In this document: piece by piece, positions 1-20,500 of the stretch
Layout: every line of letters begins with the position of its first letter
Numbering within the stretch: position 1 is the stretch's first letter
Assembly (NCBI GenBank): GCA_030340625.1
Contig: JAOPHQ010005165.1
Span: 81,753-145,752, forward strand
Origin: Merluccius polli
Lineage: Eukaryota; Chordata; Actinopteri; Gadiformes; Merlucciidae
DNA: 64,000 bases
Direction of reading: 5' to 3'
Made by a program: the position numbers and the translations under genes
Notes under the pieces: model-generated
The model's database searches: none
Told to the model about the DNA's origin: nothing
Seen by the model: the letters and a program-made list of their open reading frames with translations, nothing else

Positions 1-8310
<8,310 letters not shown>

Positions 8311-10650
8311 TTCAACTTGACATGAACCCGTATTTCGTGTGCGTGCGTGTGTGTGTGTGTGTGTGTGTGCGTGTGACTATGCCAGAATGTTCTCGTCTGT
8401 CCTCTGCCAATGAATATACAACCATCAGAAATAAAACCGAATACGTAAAATAAAAAATCGTTCATCATATCTTGCATTGTGATTGAGTGTTGTCGGCCGT
8501 GTTGTATATTTAAATATTAAGTCGGCTATAGTCTGTTATTGTGTTTGAAACTGCCACAGCGTTTCTCATGTGAGGTGGCAAAATGAAGTTTTCATCAACC
8601 CAGGTTATGGTATAGCCTATTTGATATTTGTTGATTCAGGATTTTACAGTAGTACAACTGAGTCCTCCCAACAAAGAAATCTGATGATGCATTCTGATAC
8701 AAGCCCTATTATACTGTAACATACTGTCCTGCAGCAGGACAGTATGTTACAGTAAAAAGAATATAAGTTGATGCAAAGGGAAAGAAAGTGTAATATAAAA
8801 TCAATTGTATGAAGTTTAAATCCATGGCTGATGACAACGAATTAAAAGCCCCATCCAACAGAAGTTGGATGGGTTTCGCATTGTGCATATGCAGTTGTAC
8901 ATTATTGATTTAAATGAATAGAACCTAATGTAAAATACACATATTATGCATACTAAGTGTGTGTTTGTGTGTGTGTGCGGGGGGGGGGGGGGCGACATGG
9001 GCGTGTGGTCTATGGCCTGCACTACGCATCTAACAAGTTCTCCAAACAAAGGAGTTTGGCACGGACTGTACCACAAAGCACTCCAATGGGAAATCGCTAC
9101 GGCGGCCAATTCCACATAGCAAAGGTGTTTCCTCCGCACTGCCCCAGTAGACCTTAATTAAAGTCTAAGGATTGAGCCAAGAGTGTGAACCATTCCCCAT
9201 TCTCGTGTTTATCCTGTGGTTGATGTGGTAAACTGACCTGACCTCCTCCAAGTGTACCAACGGCAACCTCTGAGGTTGCTGTCAATATGTTTTCATGGCA
9301 GCTTAGAACAACAAGCTTAGAACTTAAAATGGCCGCTGTGTATTCAGAATACGTTGCTATCTTTTTAAAGTAAAAAAAAAAAGATGAACATAATCAACGT
9401 TGAGCGAAAAAGGAATGCCACTGACTAGAATGGTTGCAAGTTAGGATCCTCTGACCAAACTGGAAACACATTTGGCTGACTGACATCCAACTGGAGTTAT
9501 TCCCCATAGTTGGCCCAACATTAGAAGAAGAAATAAAATTACAAAAATTGTACCTCAAATGTTAAAGATACATGTTGATATAATAAATGTAACATTTTTG
9601 AGGAAAATAATGAAAGAAATTACTTAAAGCTGCTGTCTGCAATTTTTGCTCGGCTCACTTTGTTTTGATTAAATTGTGTTTTGATTGAGTCTCATGGTTC
9701 TCATGCATTCGGTTCTACAGCATTGGCTAGTATAGTCAAACAAATTTGAAAAAAAATTAACATTAGAAGGTCACAGACATGAAATAACAGCGTGCTGGTC
9801 AGCAGCATATACATGTAGTCGAATTATAAATATACAAACACAGTGGCCGTCACTGTAACTCTTTTCATGAGACTATAAACCAAAGAATCTCAACATGAGT
9901 CATGCTTTTAAGCCCTGGTGACATGTTGTGACAACATGGCCGCCGGGGTCGCTTGTTTCCGTGTGCGTCTTGAGTGTCTTCCTCTTCCAGTGGGACAATG
10001 GAGAATGGGTGATAAATGTCACGTTTGAGCCGGATATGTTGGCCCTGCGACGGACACAATTTATATCCAACCTTCACTCGGGGGGGCTTCAACTCCCACT
10101 GGTAAAGCCAACAGGTTAAGGCCCTATAGCCCCTTTCTCTGCACTGTTTAGGGGTCATTCTAAGTCGTTTATGGACCTACTTAAATATGAGATCCTATTT
10201 CAAACACTGTTAGGCATTATATGTATTAAGTATTTGTTCGCTATTGATTTACATCAACCCATAAGCAACATTTTATGTACAACGCAGGCGATAACAATCC
10301 TTAAAGATCCTTAAATCCCAACTCGGATGAGATCATACAGTGCTTACTGCAGCCACAGGCCTTGTGTGCAGTGTGCGACACAAGAAAAACACGAAGAAAC
10401 TATTTGGAGTTGGCATCAAAACGCGCTCCTTCCAGTCCAAACTAGAGTTCCTGTCAGAAACAGGTCCCTCCCCACCACCACCACCACACCCCCGACCGGT
10501 CTCTACGTACAGGTCTCTCCACCCCCCCCCTGCCAACACCCGTCCCTGTAGACAGACCCCCCCCCCCCCCACCCCATTTCGTCGTACCTCCCCCATCAAT
10601 AGCGTAGCCCCCCCCCCCCCCCTATTTCCTCCACTTCACCATTATCTGGG
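8311..10650. other. Intergenic region between ppp3ca and the emcn-like gene
   Basis: No credible exon was seen. It holds a (GT)n tract at 8338-8369, a perfect palindrome at 8712-8754, a GT/poly-G stretch near 8957-8992, and a dispersed repeat copy at about 9630-9720 that is related to the one at 5600-5750. The frames around 9865-10158 resemble no protein I know. Confidence 0.6.
8712..8754. repeat. Perfect 43-bp palindrome (21-bp arms)
   Basis: Positions 8712-8732 and 8734-8754 are exact reverse complements around one central A. The left arm starts TACTGTAACATACTGTCC. No gene is adjacent. It could be a collapsed MITE or the two ends of a foldback element. Confidence 0.95.
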
Positions 10651-10716
10651 AGGAAGTGGCCCACAAAAAAAATGTCCCCCGAGACTGTCCCTGGGACCAC
10701 CACCCCCCCCCCCCCC

Positions 10717-10847
10717 CTCCTCTCTCTCTCTCTCTCTCTCTTTTTTCCCTACTGGCTGCTTGGCAGCAGCATTGGCCCGGGACAGAGGACAGCTGTAGGA
10801 CCCCAGGACCACAGCACTGTAGAGAGAGAGAGAGAGAGAGAGAGAGA
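10717..10847. repeat. (CT)n and (GA)n tracts flanking the emcn-like leader
   Basis: A CT tract at about 10717-10742 and a GA tract at about 10821-10847 are mutually complementary and lie about 80 bases apart. The GA tract abuts the start codon. If both are transcribed, the 5'UTR could fold into a long stem. Confidence 0.85.
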
Positions 10848-10850
10848 ACC

Positions 10851-10917
10851 ATGAAGGCCACCACCAAGGTTCCTGTCCTCTTCCTCCTCATCGCATCCTT
10901 CCACGTCTGCATCCAAG
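10851..10917 (+). CDS. emcn: emcn-like exon: signal peptide
   Basis: ATG at 10851 is followed by MKATTKVP and a hydrophobic stretch VLFLLIASFHVC, typical of a secretory leader. The donor GTACAC starts at 10918 and leaves one base (phase 1). A (GA)n tract ends four bases before the ATG. Confidence 0.8.
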
Positions 10918-11515
10918 GTACACCGCTCGGCCGCTTCGCTGTTCATCTGGTGGTGATAGCTGGTGGGGGGGGGGCTGTACTAGATAGACTGGGTCCCTGG
11001 GTAGACGGTTTGGTGCACTGAGATTTCAGATGGGCTTGTTCAGGATTGGACAACATGTGAACTGTTGTTTCATACAGTGATGCCTCTGTGAGTGTGAAAA
11101 AGTGTCAAATCTTAAAGTGGAATAGGTCAAGCACACTTTTGTATTCAGGATTCCTCGGTTTATGGAGGTATTGACAATTTGTGAACTATTGTTTTGTACG
11201 ACAATTGTGTGAAAACCTTTGAGTCAAACCGCGAAGAGAGGAACAGAGCAAATAGTAAAAAAGTTAAAAAAGTGAAACATTTCTAAACGTCTTCAAGATT
11301 ATGAAATGTAATCGTTGTATGAAGCTAGTTCTTGTTGTTATCATTGATGTAATGACACTTGTATTTCATGCTTTGTAGTTGTGTTCGGTATGTGAAATGA
11401 TAAAGACTATCTTGGTCAGCATCAGCCATGTTGCCATCAGGACGCTCACACATTGAACATTACCTCAGGGACATCCAAACAAAATGTTTACTTCTGTTTG
11501 TCTACGATGAGATTA

Positions 11516-11572
<57 letters not shown>

Positions 11573-14500
11573 ATGCGTGTCATTGCATGTGTGTGTATGT
11601 GTGCGTGTGTGTGTGCATGCATGTCACTGCATGTGTGTGTGTGTGTGTGTGTGTGCGTGTGTGCATGCGTGTCACTGCATGTGTGTGTGTGTGCCCCCCC
11701 TCCTATCCACCCATGTGATTTCCATTTCTTCCTTATATACTTGTATACTACAAGATTGACTCCAAAAAATATCCAATACCAAATAAAATAATAGGTTTAG
11801 TGCTTTACCACACACTTCACAAAGTACACACACTTCACACAAGTCAACCAGGAGACAAAGAACTTCATTCGAGGATGAGGAGGAGGAGGAAAGGAAGGGG
11901 GGGGATTAGCCTGTATTTTGTTGGTCGAAGTCAAGGAAAACGCTGCCGGGCTGTGATTTGTTTTTCTTTTGTGAAGCCGGGCAAGCTTCCAAAGGAGTTT
12001 CTTTTTAAACTGTTTCTGCCGTGGCCAGATAGGTGATCTGAGCAGCAGATAGCCGCAATGGGAACTAAACGGCTCCGTCTGTCACAGAGTGGAGAGAGCG
12101 GTGCGGTGGTGGTGATGGTGGTGGATGACGTGCTGGGACGCTGACTGACTGTTTCGCTGGGGGGGGGGGGGGGAACACCCTTGTCATCACATGTGTTCAC
12201 AGATTTTCCTTTTCGATTGCCATAAAAAAAAAATTACTTGAAATTGTTCGAAGAAGAGCCAAAGACAAGTTTTTATGGGCCAATTATCGTTTTCCTTTTT
12301 TTGGGGGAGATATTCTTTAATTGCAAATTAGTTATGACCACTTACGCTGGAAAAATGGTAACAGACCGAACTCACATCTCACATCTATTTACCATAATAC
12401 AATACCCTACAATCAGAGGAGATAATGAAATGCCAGAAAAGGGAATATAAGTATCTTTCTTTCCAGCCTAAATGGTCATGACTCATTTGCAATTCAGAAA
12501 TATCTACCCAAAAAAGGTTCAGTGATGTGTAAAAAATAGACTAGGGCTGAGAGCAGTAAAGACAGGAAAACCGCCACCTCACCCCTCTCCCCACCACCAC
12601 CACACAGGGTCAAGGGACAACAATAGCCCATCGGAAGGACAGGAAGCAACTCCACACACAACACTTAAAAGAGGATGTCGCACCTTCCACCACCCGTGTG
12701 TGGCCACTGGCCACTGTAACACTTGTGTGTTGGGCAGGGGCGGACTGGCCATCGGGCATACCGGGCAAATCCCCGGTGGGCCGACGCGCATTTGGGCCGG
12801 TCCCGATTTTTTCTGGGCCGGCCAGGATAATACGTCGGTTGTAGGTCCGGGGTGTGTTACGATCGCGAGTAAACCCCCCCCGCCCCGCGTCAACAATCGC
12901 TCGCACAGCACCGCCCCCTCCCCCCCCCCCCCCCCCCCCCGTCTACAATCGCGCAGCACCCCCCCCCGTCAACAATCGCGCAGCACCCCCCCCCCCCCCC
13001 CCCCCCCCGTCAACCCCAAGGCCGGTCCAGGACAAAATTGCCCGGGCCGATTTTTTTTCCCAGTCCGCCCCTGGTGTTGGGGGTGAAATGAACTCTGCTC
13101 CTCTTGTCACCCTCCTAACACGCAGCGTTTCAAAGTGCACGCCAATGAAAATAACCCGGAAATGACGAAATGTTTCACACTGAGACAGAGAGAGAGAGAG
13201 AGATATGATGTATTTCTGTTTTCATTGTTATTCTTTTCTTAATAGCTAGCTAAATACCTGAGAAGGATGTTGTTGCGCCGCCATGTTCCCACATAAATGA
13301 TGGCTGCGCATTCATTGCCTTCAGTCAGGAAGGTAAACGATTGTGTGAAATGTATGAATAACAACAAACTCTTTTTTTGCATTCCCAAGCTGAGACCCCT
13401 GAATCTAACGCCACCAGCATAACCGCCAATGGTAAATATCTACAGCATTGAGTCATGTATGGAGTCAAATTGATGCCAAAAGTGTTGTCTGCGTAAAAAA
13501 CTAAATCGTAGGCGTAGATGTGTAACGCATTTTTCTGAATTGTCAGCCGGCGTCCCGTGGCGCTCGGCGTCGGCCCGTTCTTCCAGGTCCAGTTGCTGCC
13601 GGGTTGTATAGGGTGATGCAGGAATGAGTCCTAAAAACCCGGAAATCCGTTAGCATGGCACTTCCAGTTCCCTCGTCTCGAAGTCAATGTTTTTTTTTAA
13701 TGGGATTTTGGTTAGATGCCTGAAATAAGGTCTGTGGTTAACACAAGCTAAGAGATGGCCACGTTTTGTTCTACGACATAAAATACATCAGTAAATACAC
13801 CACTCGTGAATTTGAAGCTTTTACGTGTCTTATAAAACTTCTGGCGATTGCATTTACGCTTCAAAAGTCATAAAAGTAGTGTTCATTGGAGAAGATTATC
13901 TTGCTTAACAAAACATGTGAGTATCATAAACCTTTGTTTGCCACAGAGCTTATTTTCTGCAAGAATTCAAAAGCCAATGGAAAAGCCCCATTGGCTTGTT
14001 GTCAAGGGAAACCAGGGCGATGCTAACTTCCGGGTTGGCCTACAAAAATACGTCATCCCTGCACCACTCTATAGAGGAGACAGGTGATGATTCATTAGAC
14101 CGTCCCCGTCCAGTACTCACCTGTCTCCTCACTGGACGCCGGGAGCCACGCCCCCTCCTCCAGACAGCTCTAACCACACGCTCTCCCCCCTACAAATTGT
14201 ATATTCTCTATTATATGACTACTTCCATTCCGTTTGCTCCTACGGGATTGGATAAGGCCCACTGAATCTGGATGTGAAGGAATCTGAATGTATTTCTTGT
14301 CTTGTTCTAGTAACAATTCCACCAATTACCACCAAGATGAGTACTTCCACGCCGCCTGCCGGTAAAGTATAGACCAGTGGTTCTCGACTGGTCTCGGCTC
14401 AGGACCCACATGTGTCATTAATCATTAAGTCAGGACCCAAAAAACAAAATGTATTTACCAATATTGCAGTAATCAACAATGCCTTCATGTACTGTTAAAA

Positions 14501-17500
14501 ACATGGAGCGAACAAAAATCTGCAACAATTGGGGCTAAACTCAATGATAATAGCCATTTGAAACATGAATTAACATTGAAACATTGGTTAATTCATGGGC
14601 TTCTTTCTAAAGATTAAGATTTGGCATATGCTCTGCAACCCACTCAAAATGCCCACTTATGGGTCGCGACCCACCAGTTGACATAGAGTATATAGAATAC
14701 ATCTGCATGCATTCAATAATGACTCCAACTCAATGGATTGTGGATGACCTCATGGATCCTTATTTGTTTTTTGTTTCTTGATTCTACTAGCAAACTCCAC
14801 GACCCCTGGGAATTCCAGCACCAGCATTGTGACAACAGGTGGGATTTTAAAGTCAATTGTATTTGTATGGAGTCAAATAGATGCCAAAAGTATTGTCCGT
14901 GTAAAAAACAAAATCGTAGGCGTAGATGTGGAAATGTGATTTAAAAAAAATGAAATCAAACACATTTTTTTGTAAATTGTAAACGAAAAAGTTATGTTCA
15001 CAAATGTAAAAAATAAACTTGCAATTGTTTTTTCTCACTCATGTTTACGATTCGAGTACGATTTCATTTTTTACAATTACGATTCTGTTTTTCTCATGCT
15101 TGGGGTTTTGGCATGGTTTTGACGTGGAGGCGGGGTGAAGGGAAGGGGGCAACTTTATTGGTCACTCGGACAAATGCGTCATTGGTATGTGCTGTGTTTA
15201 CCTCCCTGACAGCTGGATATATGAGCTAAAAAGTTAACTTTAGTAACTTAATCAGCAATCCATCACGTGTTACTTCATCATGCACAGTTTAATAGCTAGC
15301 TAAACACCTGAGAAGGATGTTGTTGCGCCGCCATTTTCCCATGTAAATGAAGGCCATGCATTCATTGCCTTCAGTCAGGGAGGTAAACAATTGTGTGAAA
15401 TGTATGAATAACAACAAACTCTTCTTTTGCATTCCCAAGCTGAGACCACTAAAACTATCACCACCGCCACAATCACCACCGGTAAATATCTACAGCATTG
15501 AGTCATGTATGGAGTCAAATTGATGCCAAAAGTACTGTCTGCGTCAAAAACAATATCGTTGGCGTAGATGTGTAAATGTTAAAAAAAAAAAGAAAAGAAA
15601 TCAAACGCATTTTTCTGAATTGTAAACCAAAAAGTTATGTTCACAAATGTAAAAAATAAAATTGCAATTGTTTTTGCCCACTCATATTTACGATTTAATT
15701 TTTTACGATTCAATTCTGTTTTTCTCGCGCTTGGGGTTTTGGCACGGTTTTGACGTGGAGGGAAGGGGGCTAATTTATTGGTCACTCGGACAAATGCGTC
15801 ATTGCTATGCGCCGTGTTTACCTCCCTGACTGAAGGCAATGGGCATTTCTCAATCTGCGTTCTTGACTGTACTTGTGGACTTGTGAAACTTCATCAGTCG
15901 CAGCCCAAGTACTGTTCCAATAGAGTGGTGCAGGAATGAGTCCTAAAACCTGGAAATGCGTTAGCATTTTGGCACTTCCGGTTCCCTCGCCTCGAAGTCA
16001 ATGTTTTTTTTTTATGGGTTTTTGGTTAGATGCCTGAAATAAGGTCTGTGGTTAACACAAGCTTAAGAGATTGCCACGTTTTGTTCTATGACATAAAATA
16101 CGTCAGTAAATACCCCACTCGTGAATTTTTAAGCTTTTACGTGTCTTATAAAACTTCTGGCGATTGCATTTACGCTTCAAAAGTCATAAAAGTAGTGTTC
16201 ATTGGTGAAGATTATCTTGCTTAACAAAATGTGTGAGTATCATAAACCTTTGTTTGCCACAGAGCTTATTTTCTGCAAGAATCCAAAAGCCAATGGAAAA
16301 ACCCCATTGGCTTGTTGTCAAGGGAAGCCAGGGCGATGCTAACTTCCGGGTTGGCCTACAAAAATACGTCATCCCTGCACCACTCTATAGAGGAGACAGG
16401 TGATGATTCATTAGACCGTCCCCGTCCAGTACTCACCTGTCTCCTCACTGGACGCCGGGAGCCACGCCCCCTCCTCGCTCTCACCAGACAGCGCTAACCA
16501 CACGCTCTCCCCCTACAAATTGTATATTCTCTATTATATGACTACTTCCATTCCGTTTGCTCCTACGGGATTGGATAAGGCCCACTGAATCTGGATGTGA
16601 AGGAATCTGAATGTATTTCTTGTCTTGTTCTAGTAACAATTCCACCAATTACCACCAAGATGAGTACTTCCACGCCGCCTGCCGGTAAAGTATAGACCAG
16701 TGGTTCTCGACTGGTCTCGGCTCAGGACCCACATGTGTCATTAATCATTAAGTCAGGACCCAAAAAACAAAATGTATTTACCAATATTGCAGTAATCAAC
16801 AATGCCTTCATGTACTGTTAAAAACATGGAGCGAACAAAAATCTGCAACAATTGGGGCTAAACTCAATGATAATAGCCATTTGAAACATGAATTAACATT
16901 GAAACATTGGTTAATTCATGGGCTTCTTTCTAAAGATTAAGATTTGGCATATGTTCTGCAACCCACTCAAAATGCCCACTTATGGGTCGCGACCCACCAG
17001 TTGACATAGAGTATATAGAATACATCTGCATGCATTCAATAATGACTCCAACTCAATGGATTGTGGATGACCTCATGGATCCTTATTTGTTTTTTGTTTC
17101 TTGATTCTACTAGCAAACTCCACGACCCCTGGGAATTCCAGCACCAGCATTGTGACAACAGGTGGGATTTTAAAGTCAATTGTATTTGTATGGAGTCAAA
17201 TTGATGCCAAAAGTATTGTCCGTGTAAAAAACAAAATCGTACGTGTAGATTTTGAAATATGATTTTAAAAAAATGACATCAAACGCATTCAAAAAAAAAT
17301 TGTAAACGAAAAAGTTATGTTCACAAATGTAAAAAATAAACTTGCAAATTTTTTTTCTCACTCATGTATTACGATTCGAGTACGATTTCATTTTTTATGA
17401 TTACGATTCTGTTTTTCTCGTGCTTGGGGTTTTGACATGGATTTGACGTGGAGGCGGGGTGAAGGGAAGGGGGCAACTTTATTGGTCACTCGGACAAATG

Positions 17501-20500
17501 CGTCGTGTTTACCTCCATGACAGCTGGGGGGTATTGCACAAAACTCGGATAAGGGATTAAGCCGGGATATGTTTACGGATTTAGGTTATCCTGGCTAAAT
17601 TTAGCCTCAAGTCGGTTGCATGAAAGCAGCTCACACTTATCCCGGCTAAGTTACCATGGTGATTTATTCTCCGCAGCTAGCCTGCTCCAGACCAGGCTAA
17701 CAGCCAGGCTAAGCTTAATCCTAGTGATTCACCTGTATTTACACCGTCAATCCTGTGAGGAATTAATGTGTTTTACAGCATGTGCATGGTCTTTCCAAGT
17801 ATGTTGCATCATTTTAATTATCCCGAATTAAAATATTACATAGTCATTTCTCATTTCATTTAAATCTGTTGGCTGTTTTTTTATATTGATTCAAGTGTTA
17901 TTACTCAGGCCAACACAGTTAAAGTCTACATTTTTTCATACTATGACACATTTACGTTTGTGTTTATGAAAGTCCGCCTTTATTACGCAACTGCAGCGCA
18001 TTTGGAAATGTCAACAAACAGATGAGCGCAACATGCTTATGTCATATTTATAAAATGTATTTTAATCACACAATCGAACCTTTGCAACATGTGAAACAGC
18101 CCATTGGCTACCATGCATAATAAGCTGTTTTACATTTCAAATTTCAAATCGCGCAGACGTCACCGAGCCCGACCCGAACCCGAGCATAATTTCTAAATAT
18201 CTGTCCGAACCCGACCCGGCCCGTCGGGTACCGTCGGGTCCCGTCGGGTCCCGTCGGGCTTGGGTCGGGTATCCAATAAGGAGCTGTTCAGCGGCCGTGA
18301 CGTATGAAACGCCATGTTCCGATCGGTGATTCTGTGAGCGATCGCGAGGTCTATTCAAGCATGCCGCTTATCCCAACTATAGCTTCACCTGACGTGATTT
18401 AGCCGCACCTATTTATCCTGGCTTGGCAATCGTGCAACCGATTAAGCCAGGATACCGCCGAGCAGAATACTCCAAGCCGCGCTTACTCAATTATCCTGGA
18501 TTTCTTTATCCTAGTTTTGTGCAATACCCCCCTGGATATATGAGCTAAAAAGTTAACTTAACCAGCAATCCATCACTTGCCACTTCATTATCCACAGTTT
18601 AATAGCTAGCTAAACACCTGAGAAGGATGTTGTTGCGCTGCCATGTTCCCATGTAAATGAAGGCCATGCATTCATTGCCTTCAGTCAGGGAGGTAAATGA
18701 TTGTGTGAAATGTATGAATAACAACAAACTCTTTTTTTGCATTCCCAAGCTGAGACCACTAAAACTATCACCTCCGCCACAATCACCACCGGTAAATATC
18801 TACAGCATTGAGTCATGTATGGAGTCAAATTGATGCCAAAAGTACTGTCTGCGTCAAAAACAATATCGTAGGCGTAGATGTGTAAATGTTAAAAAAAAAA
18901 AAAAAAAAAAATGAAATCGCATCTGAATTGTAAACAAAAAAGTTATGTTCACAAATGTAAAAATAAAATTGCAATTGTTTTTGCTCACTCATGTTTCCGA
19001 TTTAATTGTTTACGATTCAATTCTGTTTTTCTCGCGCTTGGGGTTTTGGCATTGTTTTGACGTGGAGGGAAGGGGGCTAATGCTGCGTTCGACGGCAATG
19101 GGATGTGGGACTTATCCTACCTGAAGTCTACTAGCTCCTACTTCAAAGCGTTCCAGGTAATTGAAGTGGAATGTAAACAGAAAACATGGACGACCGCAGT
19201 CTCTTTAGAGGAATTATTACAATTGTATCAATAACACATTGATTAACATATTGTCCAGCACTGGGTAACGATATATGGCGGTGTTGGAGATGTTCTGGCG
19301 CCGTATGAAAGCTTGCCATATCGCTAAGGTATATTTACATATCTTCATGCTAACAGAATAACGACATAATTTCACGCCATAATATGAAAAACAAGTTGTG
19401 TTAAAATTGCAGTGTCTAAAACAACCCTACACTCACAAAAGTAAAGTTTATAGCCTATTCGTTCTCACAACGTGTGATTCCATGGGCGCCGCCATTTTGC
19501 TCCGACGTAATTGTGGCGAAGTCGGGGAGGTCGAGCTCCCCCGACTTCGCCAGTTGAAGGTTCCACTTCGACAGGCATTCCAGTGCACTTTTCTTAGTTG
19601 GAGGTAGGATAAGTCCCACATCCCATATGCCGTCGAACGCAGCATAATTTATTGGTCACTCGGATAAATGCGTCATTGCTATGCGCCGTGTTTACCTCCC
19701 TGACTGAAGGCAATGGGCATTTCTCAATCTGCGTTCTTGACTGTACTTGTGGACTTGTGAAACTTCATCAGTCGCAGCCCAAGTACTGTTCCTATTTGAA
19801 GTCTGTGTACCAAGTGATGACGATAAAGGTATGATAGGCTAGAGCTAGCTGCTTACAGCAACTCCTTCGGTTTTTCGCTTGAGTAGACGGCTGGATATAT
19901 GAGCTATAAAGTTCAGAAACTTAACCAGCAATCCATCACGTGTTACTTCCACAGTTTAATAGCTAGCTAAATACCTGAGAAGGATGTTGTTGCGCCGCCA
20001 TGTTCACACGTAAATGATGGCCATGCATTTATTGCCTTCAGTCAGGGAGGTAAACGATTGTGTGAAATGTATGAATAACAACAAGCTCTTTTTTTGCATT
20101 CCCAAGCTGAGACCACTAAAATTACCACCACCGCCACAATCACCACCGGTAAATATCTACAGCATTGAGTCGTGCATACATTTGTACACGCACACATTTC
20201 TCGACCAATCGGCATTGACTTGACCATGCGCTGGTGTTCACAGGGCCGCCACAGCAGAATACTACGTCTAGGAGTGATGGTGAGATAAAACACAGTTCAA
20301 CTGTCTCTCTGGACAGCATTTAGTGTCTCATATGGTTCTCACCGCTGGAACAGTCTGCCGATACAATCTGTCAATATTTTTGCGCAATGTAAATGTTTGA
20401 TGGATTGATTGAAGAAAATGTTTATTTTCTCAAAAGGCTCTGAGAATAGAAATGGCAATAAGAACCTACTGTGGATTCTTCTGCCTGTCCTTGGGGTTGC

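Larger units (their letters stand above)
13241..20148 (+). repeat. Tandem segmental duplication carrying emcn-like exons
   Basis: The block that begins AATAGCTAGCTAAA and ends with the 42-bp exon recurs at 13241-13431, 15291-15481, 18600-18791 and 19958-20148. The block with the 51-bp and 48-bp exons recurs at about 13615-14940 and 15924-17260 and is nearly identical by eye. Intronic sequence (GCTTGGGGTTTTGGCA region) is duplicated too, so this is DNA-level duplication. Two transposon insertions distinguish the copies. Confidence 0.93.

Noticed and set aside
9865..10158. 97-codon minus-strand frame with some balanced composition
   Set aside because: No motif, no splice context, and it overlaps an opposite-strand frame equally likely by chance.
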